From positions 16,077,812-16,141,811 of the forward strand of contig CM072161.1 in assembly GCA_036850595.1 (NCBI GenBank): a DNA stretch of 64,000 nucleotides, in the 5' to 3' direction. Source of the stretch: Rhyacichthys aspro. Its lineage: Eukaryota; Chordata; Actinopteri; Gobiiformes; Rhyacichthyidae. Of the stretch, positions 27,101 through 39,418 are shown one piece after another. The first letter of the stretch is position 1. Each line of letters starts with the position of its first letter. The position numbers were made by a program, and so were the translations under genes. The notes beneath the pieces were generated by a model that saw nothing but the letters and a program-made list of their open reading frames with translations, ran no database searches and was not told the DNA's origin.

Positions 27101-27963
27101 GTCGTTGCAGGGAACAGTGGTATGGGCTGTTACCACGGTCAGTTTTCCTTCGACCAGCTCAGCCACCTCCGCAGCTGCCTCATCAAGAAGCTGAAGATGG
27201 AGGGAGTGAACGACATGCGCTACCCGCCTCACACCGCCAAGAAACTCAGCTGGGCCCGATTCTTCATCCTGAAGAGCGTAGACCTGGGCTGGGTCGGCCG
27301 CATGGCAATGTTAGCCGCTCTGGTCGTGGTGGCAGCCGTTCTGATTCAGGTAAGAAACTCCTGAACTTACATAGAGTGTAATAATAATAGCAACAATCCC
27401 TAAGCACTATCTGATCCATCCTTACGTCCCGTCCCGTGCTCTTGGGTCAGCTGATCAGTCACAGCTTATGGTCCCCACAACAAAACATAGACTTTGTGGA
27501 GACTGTGCTTTTTTTGAGCTGCCTTTAGACATTAGACAGGCCCATTCACTGTTTTTAAATCACTTTTAAAAAAACACACTTTTTCTTTGTGGCTTTTAAC
27601 TCAGAGTGAGTGGTGGTCATTTAACATTTATTATCTTTCTGTTTTAACTCATCTTCGTCATCGTTCTTAGTTCTTTTGAGCTGTTTTATGTTGTTTTTAT
27701 TTTTTGTTTTATGTCCGCTACAGTTTTATTGCATTGTGTTTGTATTGTACTATGTTTTGTGTTCTATCTCTTCTATTTATTTTATTGCTTGTGTACAGAC
27801 TGCACAGTTTTAAAGGTGCTTTATAAATAAAGTTGGTATGGTATGGTACTATAAACATGAATCTACTCTTACTGGTGTTATACTGCCCTCTACAGAAGAA
27901 GTATTAGCATTAATTAAAATACTTTCTAATATTTTTTTTCCTTTGCAGAATTATGTGCTTTGA
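21108..27963 (+). CDS. aldh3a2: Fatty aldehyde dehydrogenase, ALDH3A2 type, tail-anchored
   Basis: NAD-dependent oxidation of medium- and long-chain aliphatic aldehydes to fatty acids, at the ER membrane; loss in humans causes Sjogren-Larsson syndrome. Ten coding exons join in phase: 21108-21269, 21754-21985, 24523-24608, 24687-24895, 24978-25095, 25932-26073, 26153-26319, 26396-26495, 27111-27349, 27949-27963, giving 489 residues (human 485). Active-site Glu210 lies in LELGGKSP and catalytic Cys244 in NCGQTCIAPDY. The C-terminus has the family's gatekeeper region and a hydrophobic anchor (AMLAALVVVAAVLIQ); the last exon supplies only Asn-Tyr-Val-Leu and the stop. Intron 3 is about 2.5 kb; intron 6 holds a 31-bp minisatellite. 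If the last intron were retained the protein would end in VRNS instead, a possible alternative tail. Teleosts have duplicate copies; which one is uncertain. Confidence 0.96.
22255..22326 (-). repeat. tRNA-like (SINE head or decayed tRNA) sequence in aldh3a2 intron 3
   Basis: On the minus strand TGGCTCATCTGG (22317-22306) fits the pol III A box and GGTTCAAAGCC (22272-22262) fits the B box, 33 nt apart as in a real tRNA. The acceptor stem does not pair and no standard anticodon loop forms, so this is more likely the head of a tRNA-derived SINE or a decayed tRNA than a working gene. Confidence 0.45.
25455..25645 (-). repeat. 31-bp minisatellite, six units, aldh3a2 intron 6
   Basis: CTGTA(G/A)TTTGAG-type units begin at 25461, 25491, 25522, 25553, 25584 and 25615, that is 30 then 31 bp apart. 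Units vary at a few positions (GACCCTCTGAGG versus TACCTTCTGTGT). Because three 31-bp units make 93 bp, an open frame of 86 codons runs through on the minus strand with a 31-residue repeat; it is not a gene. Confidence 0.85.
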
Positions 27964-28528
27964 AGACTACACAAAACCCACGAGAAAAGTGAAGACCATC
28001 ACATGAAGGACTGGGGCTGTAACAAACTAAAATCCAGAGATGACATTTTTAATCTCACATTTCAGTCTCCCACTGACATGAACTTATTTTAATGAAGGCG
28101 ATTATTTATTCTCATTTATGGCTTTTTTTTAGCACATCTGACACAAATGTACTTTTAAACCTTATGCCGCGATTTTAAATACAGTCCATATGAATGAAGG
28201 AGCTGCAGCTTAAATAAGTGCAATGTAACCAGTTTCCATTTAAGTCTAATGCAAATCAAAGCCATAGGTCTTTTCATTTCAGCCTGAAGCACTTGAGCAT
28301 TCAAACCAGTTTAGGGAGTATGAAGTGTCTCAATCTGTGTCATTTACAACAGAAACAAGTGAAGGAGTTTTTATTCTCACAACAGGACATAAGACAGTCC
28401 CATTAAGAATTGTGCCTCACCATTAACGCTGCCTTGTTACCGTGATATAAACATATACGGGATTTATAATTCATGTTTTAATACATGTAATTTTGTATTT
28501 GATTAATACAAAATCAGATGAATAATAC

Positions 28529-28534
28529 AATAAA
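28529..28534 (+). terminator. aldh3a2: aldh3a2 polyadenylation signal
   Basis: AATAAA about 565 bp after the stop codon, in an AT-rich 3' untranslated region. Confidence 0.5.
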
Positions 28535-28663
28535 TATATTTGTACATGTATCAGTTTATGTGTTGTGTGTTTTATTATCTGGAATGTCTTGATCATAATT
28601 TCAATGTTGGTAAAATACTGGCGTTTTTTGAGTGTAATGGGTGCTCTGGACCAAAAAGGGTTC

Positions 28664-28700
28664 CTACAGTGGTGGAAAAAGTTTTTGGACACCCTTAAAA
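28664..28700 (+). mobile_element. Single end of a Tc1-like element
   Basis: CAGTGGTGGAAAAAGTTTTT followed by GGACACCC resembles the terminal repeat of fish Tc1-like transposons, and is preceded by TA two bases earlier. No matching inverted end was found in the next 1.5 kb, so this is a solo end or eroded copy. Confidence 0.45.
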
Positions 28701-29455
28701 CTTTACACAATCTCAAATATTATCATTAAATGTTTGTGGGAAAAAAATGTGTTTCAAAAGGTGTGGCTGCATTAAACAGACACAAACAAATACAAATGAT
28801 ATTTTTTGTTTTTTTTTAACAAAACTAAATTCTTGAGTGTTTCAATATGTCAGTTCTCAACATTGTCAGGATCAAAGTCAACAAATAACAGAGAATGTGT
28901 TTCAAAACTGAACAAAAATTAAACTTAAAAAATGTACTTGAAGACCTAAGAGTGATTCTTAGTGGAATATTTCATAAATACATGGGCTGTCACTTCCCTA
29001 TTTTAAGTTTATGGAAGGTATACAACAATGCAACAACCAAAAAGCTTCTAAAACATTGCATTGCATTTTTATTTTTTATTTTTTTACCATATCACTGTTC
29101 CTCATGTATACAACGCCAGACCTTACGATTAATATGTATAAGCACCTCAATGTGGACTTCTGAACAAAAACTCGCAATCTCGCAATATATAGGCTCAAGT
29201 AAGTCTCCTCTGTGGTTAAAAATGTTTTTCACTTGCCCCATTTATAGTTGTTCATATTTTAATCTCTGAAGAAAAAAGGTAATAGAACCACATTTGCAAA
29301 AAACCTTTGTGATTGTGTTGAATTACAGAAATAAAAAGACAGTGTCGTCCCTGTTGGTCTTTTTTATTTTACTTTGCACTTCTTGATGGAGTAAGGAGTT
29401 CACATGGGCCCTCTCTTCTTCACATGACTGGCCTATTACATTACACTTTCATTAG
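28701..29455. other. Intergenic, aldh3a2 to ca4
   Basis: AT-rich with several T and A runs; probably includes the body of the decayed element starting at 28664. No coding region or RNA gene recognised. Confidence 0.4.
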
Positions 29456-29463
29456 TATAAATA
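29456..29463 (+). promoter_or_regulatory. Candidate ca4 TATA box
   Basis: TATAAATA about 220 bp upstream of the ca4 start codon, which would give a leader near 190 nt. The site is plausible by position and sequence only. Confidence 0.45.
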
Positions 29464-29675
29464 TCTATTGTTCAGTCCGGTCTAGTCTTCAGTACAGGCC
29501 CGACACAAAGCCACCAGTGTGTGACTCTTCCAGCAGGTGTCCGTCTCTTCTTTTTAAGGTGAGGTCAGGGTCCTGTTTTTTCCTCACATCTATAACCTGC
29601 CCACCTCCGAGCGTCAGTGCTGCTCAGTCTCAGTATGTGAAGGCAGCTCATTGAAGGTTTTATCTCGTGGAGCTC

Positions 29676-32600
29676 ATGATGGGTTTGTCCGTCTACCTCT
29701 TCAATCTACTCTACCTGCAGACTTCAGGTACAACACACAAAAGACAGCTGCGTAATTAATGTCTGTTTAGAGAAGGGTTAAAAACAGGACTCAGTTTTTA
29801 TTGTTAGGAGTAATTTTCAAGTTTGATGTTTTAAGTGGGTTTTTGTAAGTGATAAAATTTGGACAAAAACATAAATATACAACAAAGGTATCCCAGTTCA
29901 TCTGTTTTGTAACAAACTTGAATTATATTTTCTACCATATCTGCATCTTTTACCCATATCAGAAACAATAACTCAGCAAATAGGCTGTTTCAAGACCTGA
30001 GACCGAGTCATGTCCGAGACCAGAGAGTATCAAGACCAAGGCAAGACCAAGACTATGTCAGGACGAGACCAGGTCAAGACTGAATCAAGACTAGATCTAG
30101 TGGAAAATACACTGTAACAGATACAAGGGAGGTTAACGTTTGATGAAGGAGCCAGGGTTAGAGCGAGATATTTAAATTGAATATTAAATGACTGAGGTTT
30201 CCTTCAATCCCGAGAACAGACAAATACGCCGTTTGTCTGGTCTTGGTTGGTCTTGACTTCCTAGACAGAGACAATGAGTAAAAATGAGTTAAAGACAAAG
30301 ACAAAGACTTTTAAGGATCTAGACCACGATGAGACCTCTCGAGTACAAGACTAGTAGTTATTATAATAACTACTAGTTCCCTAGTTATTATAATAACTAC
30401 TAGTCTTGTACTCAAGACTGATTTTGGACTATGTTACTCTCTGGTCATATGAAATCAGTGCCAGTACTACAAAAACTGTCAGGGAGTTTGCCAAAAACAC
30501 TCCATGAAATTAAGACTTAAGGATGCTCACTTATCCCAGAAAAATGTGTATAAATGTGCTCTAACTGTGCACAAATAACAGGCCCTTTTAGCTTTAGTTG
30601 TCAATGTGTTTGTGTGAGAAAGAGGCTGGGGGTCTGTGCATTAACTCGGTGTTAACACAGGTGTCAGGAGCCAGGTGGAGTAATGCCAGCTCCTCCTGTG
30701 CATTGTTCTCCGTCGGTGAGAACCGTCTCGTCTCAAAGCACGTTATTGTGGGGGACACCTGGGTTAATCTGTTGTGCTCCTATTTTGGCTGAATGCCTCC
30801 CTATAGCACCTTTCATTCCCATCGTGGAGTCACATGACCAAAAAAATTACACAACACCGACAGGAGCTAAATGAATTAATCAGCCCCCGGTGGATGAACA
30901 GGGTCAGTCAGTGCACAAAGAGGAGTTTAGAAACACAAAGCTTATTTCAGACACTGTTCAGGCTCAAATATACAAGGCACATTATTTATTTTATCATTAA
31001 TCATTATCTAGAGGATGGGTGTAAAGAAAAGTATAATGTTACACAGGTCAGCTAATAGGACTGCTGACAGAGATAAAATACAGCAGCTAATAGAGCGTGG
31101 ATAATGTGGTGCTCCAAAGTCGATGTGTTTGTGTAGCTCAGATATGGGCTGGATACATTTTAGTTTTTTATATTATCATTAAATTGTAGGAGATTAGGCT
31201 ACATTAGGAGACTACACATCATATAGCAATGCATAGTCTTACTGATTCATGTGGCCTTTTATCACTGCTGCTGTGGCTCATCTCTGTTTCTGTCCAGCTC
31301 TGTGGTGCTACCAGGCCCAGAAATCCTGTGAGGACACATGCAGAGGTAAGTCAATTTAAATCTGTAGGTAAATGCTTTATTAGGCACTGTCTAATTCAGC
31401 AGAAATAAGTAAATGCACAAGTAAAACTTCCCTAAGAGTAAAAAAGTGCTGCAAAATGTGCCACCTTTAGCTTGGGCAGAATCTTAACGCTACTGATTGT
31501 TTTAGACCCCGACCAATGGGCAGTTTATTTCCCCAGCTGCGGAGGACTGCGCCAGTCACCAATCAACATCGTCACCAGTAAAGTGCACGTCAACAGTGCC
31601 CTGCCTCCTTTTACTTTCATTGGTCACAACGACAAAGTCAACATCACAGTGGAAAACACTGGACACTCCGGTAACATAAAGCACTCCTTCACTTGTTTAA
31701 TTAACAAGTACCTCTGTTTTAGATATGTCTGTCTCTTCTTCAGCTCACTTCATCCTCCCAGAGTCGGTCCAGCTGTCAGGAGGAGCCCTGCCCGGTCTCT
31801 ACAAAGCAGCCAACTTTCACTTCCACTGGGGCAGCGACGGGAGCTCCGGGTCAGAGCACACCATCGATGGAGAGAGACTTCCAATGGAGGTGCACCCCAT
31901 TAACAAAAGCAGAATATTATTATGCACTGAAATGTCCCAAAACTGCCCTCTTTGTCCTGTTTCCAGATGCACATAGTTCACATCAAAGAGCCGTACGGGT
32001 CTCTGGTCGAGGCAGAACAAGACATGGCGGGTATAGCTCTGCTCGCATTTCTCTTTGAGGTGTGTGTATCAAAATAATCAGGTTTATGTTGACAGCAAAG
32101 TCCTCATAAATGTGTCGCTCTTGTTCACAGGAGACAGCAGATGACCATCCACATTTGGACACAGTCATAGAAGCATTGGGTCGTGTTCGAAACAATGGTA
32201 TGAAGTTAAAAATGAAAGCAGTTAAGAAAAAACAGAGGCATTACAAAACCTAATTTCAAATTATGGTGCCAAGGCATGTTGTAAAGTTCAGAAGACAAGC
32301 ATATCTGTTGTACGAGATTTTTTTAAAAACAGATGTCAAATGTTTTACTAATAAAAACAGAGCAATTTCTTCTCATAAAAACTGAATTTTACTTGCAAAA
32401 ACAGATATTCACTTTTTCATGTGAATGCTATTCTCTTCTAACTCTCCGCTCTCATTCTCAGGAACTTCTACAGAGATCTCCAACTTCAGACTGAGTGACA
32501 TTATCCCGTCTGCGAATGATCTCCACAGTTACTACCGCTACGTGGGCTCAATGACGACCCCGGGATGTGAGCAGGCCGTGGCCTGGACAGTGTTCAAGCA

Positions 32601-32940
32601 GACTCTACCCATCAGCAGCCGACAGGTGAGGAGTTCATTTCTAATTATCAGATTATTCTCGATGTAAATGGCACCTGTGATATTATAAATCTTAGTTTTC
32701 TTCTTATTCTTTAAAACCGTGACATTTCTTCTCCAGCTGAGTGGCATAACATCAAAGTGTTGCTTCTGGACGGGACAGCCCATGGTAGACATCTTCAGAC
32801 CCACACAGCCTCTAGATGGCAGAGTTGTATACAAATCGAACGCAGGTTTATTTCTGCCAAGTCTAACTCTTTTCTGCTCCGCCTTTTTATTAGCAATACT
32901 TTGTTCTTTAAATCTAAATATAACAGGAAAATTTAACTAA
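29676..32940 (+). CDS. ca4: Carbonic anhydrase IV-like, secreted and GPI-anchored
   Basis: Zinc enzyme for reversible CO2 hydration on the outer cell surface. Eight exons join in phase: 29676-29727, 31298-31345, 31506-31670, 31744-31889, 31967-32059, 32131-32197, 32462-32625, 32737-32940, giving 312 residues, the same length as human CA4. An N-terminal hydrophobic signal peptide is followed by a cysteine-rich start (WCYQAQKSCEDTC) and the family core QSPINIVT. Zinc ligands are His114 and His116 (NFHFHWGS) and His139 (MHIVH); the proton-shuttle histidine is His87 (TGHS); the substrate-pocket Thr-Thr-Pro is in GSMTTPGCEQAVAWTVF. The C-terminal hydrophobic stretch after SNAGLF fits a GPI signal. 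It is convergent with asl, with 570 bp between the two stop codons. CA4 has several copies in fish, so the a/b/c assignment is open. Confidence 0.93.
30000..30440. repeat. AGACCAAGAC-type degenerate repeat with a nested palindrome
   Basis: In ca4 intron 1, the stretch opens with many imperfect AAGACC/GAGACC units and ends in a perfect inverted repeat (30341-30372 with 30382-30413, 9-base spacer). Weakly similar CCAGAGAGTA motifs in opposite orientation lie near both ends (about 30020 and 30440), suggesting a non-autonomous DNA element, but its family is not known to me. Confidence 0.5.
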
Positions 32941-33510
32941 ACTAAAAAAAAAGCATGTCTTTATGTAAGGCAACTTTTACCTATTTTACTTATTTAGTTT
33001 GTGGTGTGTATTGTGTAATCTAAGCCTGGGGATATTAAGATAATGGATATATTATTAGAAATGGTTGTATTTTTAGTTTAGTGAGTGAGTCCTAATGAAT
33101 TTGAACTAATATATGATGACAGTTTTACAACATAGACTTTTACAATAATAGTGACAGACAGTCCAAACTTTCTTTTATTTTGTTTTAGTTTAAATGGCAT
33201 TAATATTAAACATGTGGCACCAATGTTGTTGTCTCAAATGCTTCGTCTTGTACATATTAAACCTGAACTGGACAATTGCACACGGACGGCTCACACTGCT
33301 CTATGTGTCATTAAATACAGTATATGACCTAGCAACTGTAATAAGTATTTTCCTTTTTCGCATTCGTAACTTTGAACATTTTCTAGGTTACACTGAACCT
33401 AGGATGAGTTAGATACACATTTGCATTGTATTTGACCATTTTGTTCTAAACTTAGTTAAATTGCTTCAGTAAACTTGCTTCAGCTACAGACGATTTCAGT
33501 CGGTTTGGGA

Positions 33511-36500
33511 TCACTGTGACTGGCTCTTTATCCACGTCCGAAGGTGTTCAACTTGGGCTAAAACGCTAGACTTAGCTGTGCCTCCGGGGGCGCTGTACTG
33601 CTCCACGCTGCTGCTGTAGTTCCACACAGACGCCACGTCCTCTCCGAACTGAGGGCTGCACCACAAACAAAGGACGGAGGAGGTCAATCAGTAAATGTCA
33701 TAACTTTGGTCTATCTATGTAAATGAGTAATTGTAGAGATGGACAGTCACCTGACAGAGCTCAAGTCTTCCACAGTGAGTTGATTTAAGGCGATATTCTT
33801 GGATTCAGCTGTAAATACTACTTTACCAGAAATGCCATGAGCCTCTCTGAAGGGGACCTATCAAACAGATGGAACATATTACAAAGAGTACATTTTTAAT
33901 AATTTAAATCTATTCAATCTTGTAAAAAGAAGAAGTAGAAGGAACCATTACTTTCTGCTCCAACAACTTCCCCCTGTTTCAACAAACTGACTCCAGAACA
34001 GACAAACTGAGCACTCCTTATTATTTAAACACGAATCTTTATAGCAATGTCATAAGCAGACCTATTTCTACAGTTGTTACCACTTACCCCCTTCTTCACG
34101 AGGTAATAGGCCAGGTCTGTTGCTAACATGTCCGGACTGAGGGCTGCTTCCATCACAGACGGGTTAATCTACAAAAATACACAAGACTAAGTATACGCAT
34201 CATTTTGTATTTATAAGTGACCTTTGGATGAGTGTAAATACTATATGTAACTACTATTTTTAATCACACTTGAAACTACAGATCAAATAGGCTTCACTTC
34301 TACTTTAAACTGGGGTAAGTCGTCTACTCTATTCAGAGTACAAAGTGTAAAAGTTTATATATTTACAGTCCTGCACCTTCAGAGTGGATATGACTCCAGT
34401 CGTCACTTGAAGCACAGCATGAAGAGTATCATAGCAGTCAAACATGGCCTCCTTATCCTCCTGAAGATAAAAGCTGGGGTTACAGAAACAGTCATTAAAC
34501 TTACTACATACTGTTTATAGGACACACAGAAACAATACCTGCAGGTCTTTGTTGTAACAGCTCGGTAAGCCTTTCATAGTCACCATGAAGCCAGCACACT
34601 GAAATAAATACAAGTCAAAGGAAGATATTAAAATGCATGAAGGCAGTTTGCTTCATTTTAATTAAAAAGCACATAGGCAGGATTCAGTCTGGGAGATTTT
34701 CACCATTATGGCAGGGCTTAAGGATATACTGAATTTGAAAGAATACTACAATATAATAAAACAATTAAAGGACAAGCAGGCTTATTTAGCAGTGGTATGT
34801 TATAAATGAAAGTCTTACTTGTCCAAAGACACGACCTGCTTTGCTCCGGATCAGCTCCAGACTGTCAGCGTTCTTCTTCTGTGGCATCAGACTGCTGCCT
34901 GTGCTACACACAAACCACATATTTAGACTTCACATAAATTGTAGAGGTGGAAATCACTGGGAAAATAGTCATACATTACTGTGCAATCATTAGTTATAAC
35001 TCAAGTGCCAGATACAAGTAAAAAAAGGCAACTAAACCTGGTATAAATCACTAACTAGAGGGTATCCTTTTGGTTTAGACAGGTTGCACTTGATTTAACT
35101 CCTTCTCCTCTGTTTGTGTTTAAAAAGAGCAGCCCCGGTCTCATAAGCATTAGCATAACTAACATAAAAGGAGCCACGTTTACCCAATACTAAGTACATA
35201 TGAAAACACAAAGTCTACAGTTGTTAAATATGCTTTTTACAGCTACAGTCTTTCTCAAATACACATGCTAAACACAAACTCACCTGTAGGCATCAGAGAG
35301 AGTGACAAAGGAGTACTCTTTTGTGCTGTACAGCATTAAGTCCTCGGCCATTTTACTGAGGTGTGTCAAACACAGTGATGCCCAGAAGAGAAATTCCACT
35401 TGAGAAGAAAGATAAAACTACATCAAATATAAAAAAACAAACAAAGTCCGTACTTTTATGAATGAAACAATGCACATCTTTATATTTACATACAGACAAA
35501 GTCCCTTTGGCTCGTAGCGTCCATGCTGTTTAGACTAATGCCATCAAAACCCAACTCTGAGGAGACAGAAGTGAGTTTTTAGTTTTATAAATACAACAAA
35601 TAACAAGACTAGTGTCAAGCCTCAAATAATAAGACATTACTAATTTGTTTCACCTTTAGATAGTAGCTCCCTGTCAATGTCAAACGGAGTCCCAGCAATG
35701 GCACCACTACAATCAAGAGAGAGCTCTTAACAATCAGTTTTGTGAGTAAGAAAAAAATTATGTTGTGTTTTACCTTCCAAGTGGTAAAATGTTGACCCTT
35801 TTCTTGATCTCCTGAAGTCGCTCCACATCTCTGCTCAGAGCAACCGCATGACTAAGAGAAAAACAAACCAAAAATTTAATAATTCTATTTATCAAAATGA
35901 AAATATAAAGTGGCTTGACCATTGAGCCAGGTCACCTTAAAATCCAGTGGCTCCATCTGATTGGCTGAGCCCTCTGCATGTGGGTGTAACCAGGAAACAG
36001 GACATCGATTTCTCTAAAAATTCAATGAAAACAGCTTGATCTAAGTAGTATTTTATGAGTAGATATATTAATGTATGTAATGTAAAGGGGTATCCTACAC
36101 TGCTGCCCGCTCCACCATCGTAGAAATGAGCTGCACTGCATCTTTGTTAAGGGTCAAAATGGCATCACGAAGCCACAGTCTCATGTCAGTAACAACCTGA
36201 ACCAAACAAACAACCCCAAACAACACATCATTTTCTAAGAAAAAAGGCTGCATCTGCATCAAAGTCATTGAAGTAATTCAATGACTGTTCTAATGGACAA
36301 TACAAACCTGGTCGTTTCTGCTGCGGCCAGTGTGCAGCTTTCCTGCAGGACCACCAATCAGCTCCTAAAGGATCATTGGCACAAACAATGGCTTAGAAAA
36401 AACATCCAGGATTAACAGAAATTAACAACATAAACCATACAATCATTAAACATCTGATCAGTACTAACACACCTTTAGCCGTCGCTCATTGGCTGTGTGA

Positions 36501-38538
36501 ATGTCTTCGTCCTCAGGTTTGATTACAAACACACCTTTCGTCCACTCTTCAGAAATCTACAAAACTCAAAAAGCATTAATGTTGAGACTTTATAGATATG
36601 TTGTTATAAACTTTGCACTACCTGCGTAGAGGAGTCCTTTATTTATTTATGTATTTATTTATGTATTTATTTATTTATTTATTTAAGTATGTTAAAATTA
36701 ATTCTTTCCTAGAAACACATTCAGAGATGTACACCTGCTAAACACAATCTGGCACTGTGATACCAAAATACCAATGTGAAAGATTGAAGTTATGACCTGT
36801 CCACAAATACAAAAAAGTGCATCAAATACATGTTACTGAGATGTACACGGCCCCATCACAATAACAACAGAATGATATTTATATGGATGTCAGACTTGCA
36901 TTATTTGCTTACACGGTCTTTATCGGACACATCTACACTCGAATCCCTGATTTTTATTAGTTTTATTAATTATATGGTCTCTATGGGTGTGACAGAATAC
37001 TTTTACATTTTAAAGCTGATTCACTTACTGCATTATGAGTACGTAACACAGATGTGTTTTAAACTGAAAATGCATTAGTAATGACTTGCTGAGTTTTATT
37101 TTAAATAAAAAAGAAAAAGATAAACGGTCCAGAGATAAACTCTGTACTGGCTACAAAATGGGCATTATATTGACAAAGTAAAACAGCCTAGTAGAAAACT
37201 CTCTGAATATGTGAGTGACAGCCTGCATTTGTCAGCTGATGTCCGTCACATGAGGATGCTATTGTTCATCTCACTCTCACAGCAGAAACAGAGAACATTC
37301 CTGCACTGTGGCACACTTTCAGATGTTATTTATTAACTTTGAGGTTCAACTCAAAAGAAGAGATTAAAAACTAACATTTTAATGTTGGGTAGAGTTAAGT
37401 CTGTGTGATAAGTTCAACCTGTAAATCAGGGATATTGTAAGTTATGAGCATAAAAACTAACATTTATCATTCTTTCTTATTGCTCTTTGACTGTTTATCA
37501 CATGAACAAAAGCTTCATTTGAGAAAACATTGCATTTTATGATTCTCTATTTCCCATAAGACTGCAGTGTTTAGCTCTGCCTCTTAGTAACTGTACTGTC
37601 CTGCTGGAAGGTGAGGAGGAGGGACCAAAGTGGCACAACATAAAAATACTAACATCCATATTGATTTTACTTCACCTGATCCATCCCGTTTAAAATACTG
37701 TTCATCTCGTCTGTGGTGACCAGCCCGGCCTTTTCCAGAGCTTTCACATAAGCTTTACTGCCTCTGATGTCTGCATCCCACATCCTCTGGTCGTAGGAGA
37801 TGGAGGCATTGAACTTCTCCATAATGGGGTCGGTGTCTCCCACAAAACGACCTCCCCAGAGTTTGTTTCCCTGGAGACAATAAACAGAAGTGCAAAAAAG
37901 TACACAAATTAATAGATAATAGCCAAAGAAAGAATTAATTTGAGTAACTTAGGGGTCCAGAAAAGGTGAGCGAACATTACTAAGCCTTACGCTAAACCTA
38001 AATGCCTGGTTAAAGCAATGGGGCTGTTATTTCTCAGAAAATATCTTGTGAAGAAAATGTGTTTTGTGTGATGGGATATATTTTCTCACAAACTGCATAT
38101 GGTGCAGGTAATAGGTAACATAGTGTTGTTTTAAAACTGCAACAGACATTGAATAACAAATGTGCAAAGTCTAAAGATAATTTGCTGTATTTCTTTTGTA
38201 TTTGATTGGCAAGTAGTCTTCAAACCTGGAATATGTCACATATCTGTTGTGACATGGGACAGTAACCATTCAAACTGGACAGTCCAAATCAAATAATAAT
38301 AGAGACTAACATTAATCCAAATATGAATATGTCTATGGTGTAACATCTGGTTAGCATGTTAGCAACGAGCAATAAAAAAGCAGTATTTCAGCAGTGCTCT
38401 GACAGCTTAATCCCATCTAAGCGTTAAAACAACAATTCAACGTCAATACAAATCCACGTGGAGACAAAAACAAACACAAAGTGTAGATTAGCTTTAGCTG
38501 TTATTAAAGCACATTAGCCTTACCTCCGCATTAGCCAT
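33511..38538 (-). CDS. asl: Argininosuccinate lyase
   Basis: Cytosolic enzyme splitting argininosuccinate to arginine and fumarate (urea cycle and arginine synthesis). Sixteen exons join in phase: 38538-38524, 37870-37676, 36556-36473, 36364-36308, 36196-36099, 36013-35936, 35851-35774, 35706-35654, 35556-35494, 35398-35284, 34903-34819, 34598-34539, 34460-34377, 34168-34088, 33857-33751, 33655-33511. The product is 465 residues (human 464). Conserved blocks are KLWGGRF at the start, the substrate motif GRSRNDQ, GYTHMQRAQP with His161, and the fumarase/lyase signature GSSLMPQKKN with the flexible-loop serine near 282-283. The exon 5 donor was taken as GTAGGA because the next upstream GT would break the frame. 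The gene ends AEHL-type VEHLRTWIKSQSQ. In this fish it sits between ca4 and a FAM111-like gene. Confidence 0.97.
36640..36685. repeat. (TTTA)n microsatellite in asl intron 2
   Basis: About eleven TTTA-type units with TG interruptions (ATGTATTT), between asl exons 2 and 3. Confidence 0.8.
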
Positions 38539-38971
38539 TAGCATTAGCTCTGTATTCTCCAGTCCAGGGTTTTTGGTTATGACTTACATCCGTGGCATGT
38601 TTCTGATGAAATATTTGTGAGGAGTAAATTTAACTCTCGATTCTTCTTCGTCTCACTTTTAGTAAAGTCACAAAAAATGTAGCTTTACTGCCACCTTCTG
38701 GACAAGGTGCGCCATGGCAGACCGATGCTTGGTTAAAGATCTATGAAAAAATTATTACTAAATAAAAAATAAATAAATAAGCATATAGTTTTATTTAAAT
38801 AAGACCAAATCAATTTTCAACATAGATCTACCTTGCTTAAACTAAAATGACTTAACTCCGCCCCAAGTTTCGCCCCCGCAATTTCTGACGGAAAAAAAAA
38901 TGCGCCAAAATCAAATCTGAGAGCAGAAAATGGACGCAGTACGGACTTCTGTGTGTAACGGGAGATGTTAG
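38539..38971. promoter_or_regulatory. Shared asl / fam111 promoter region and fam111 noncoding first exon
   Basis: The region separates divergent asl (minus) and the FAM111-like gene (plus). It holds GC boxes CCGCCCC (38858-38864) and CGCCCCC (38871-38877) and an E2F-type site GCGCCAAA at 38902-38909. A strong splice donor (GTAAGT) follows 38971, so a noncoding exon of the plus-strand gene probably ends there. Transcription starts are not proven. Confidence 0.5.
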
Positions 38972-39418
38972 GTAAGTTTGCTTTAAATGTGATAGTTTCG
39001 TGTAGCATGGAGATGTTGCTGACATGTTTTAGTTTGTTTAAAACACTGAGATCAAACTCGAAGTATATATTTATATATTTTCAACGCGGCCATGTTGCTT
39101 TTCTGCCGTATAGCCTGTAAAAGGTGCAGATGTTACACTCGTCAATTGTCTGAACAATAATAATGACTGTGCAACAAAGTTTTTTACCTATTGTATTTGC
39201 ACTCCACAGTTAAATGAGAACTTTTATCTCAATTGATTTAATGAACAGCGATTTTATTATAGCCTTTTATTATAGCCACCGTCTTTTTAATTTAATTAAT
39301 GAATAGAGGGTTTAAAGCTGTGATGCTTGTCCTAAGGCAAAAACGAAAGAAATCGTATTACGATTCCTTTTAGATGCTACGTTCACATATCTTCATCTGA
39401 AGCATCACAAAACGCAAA

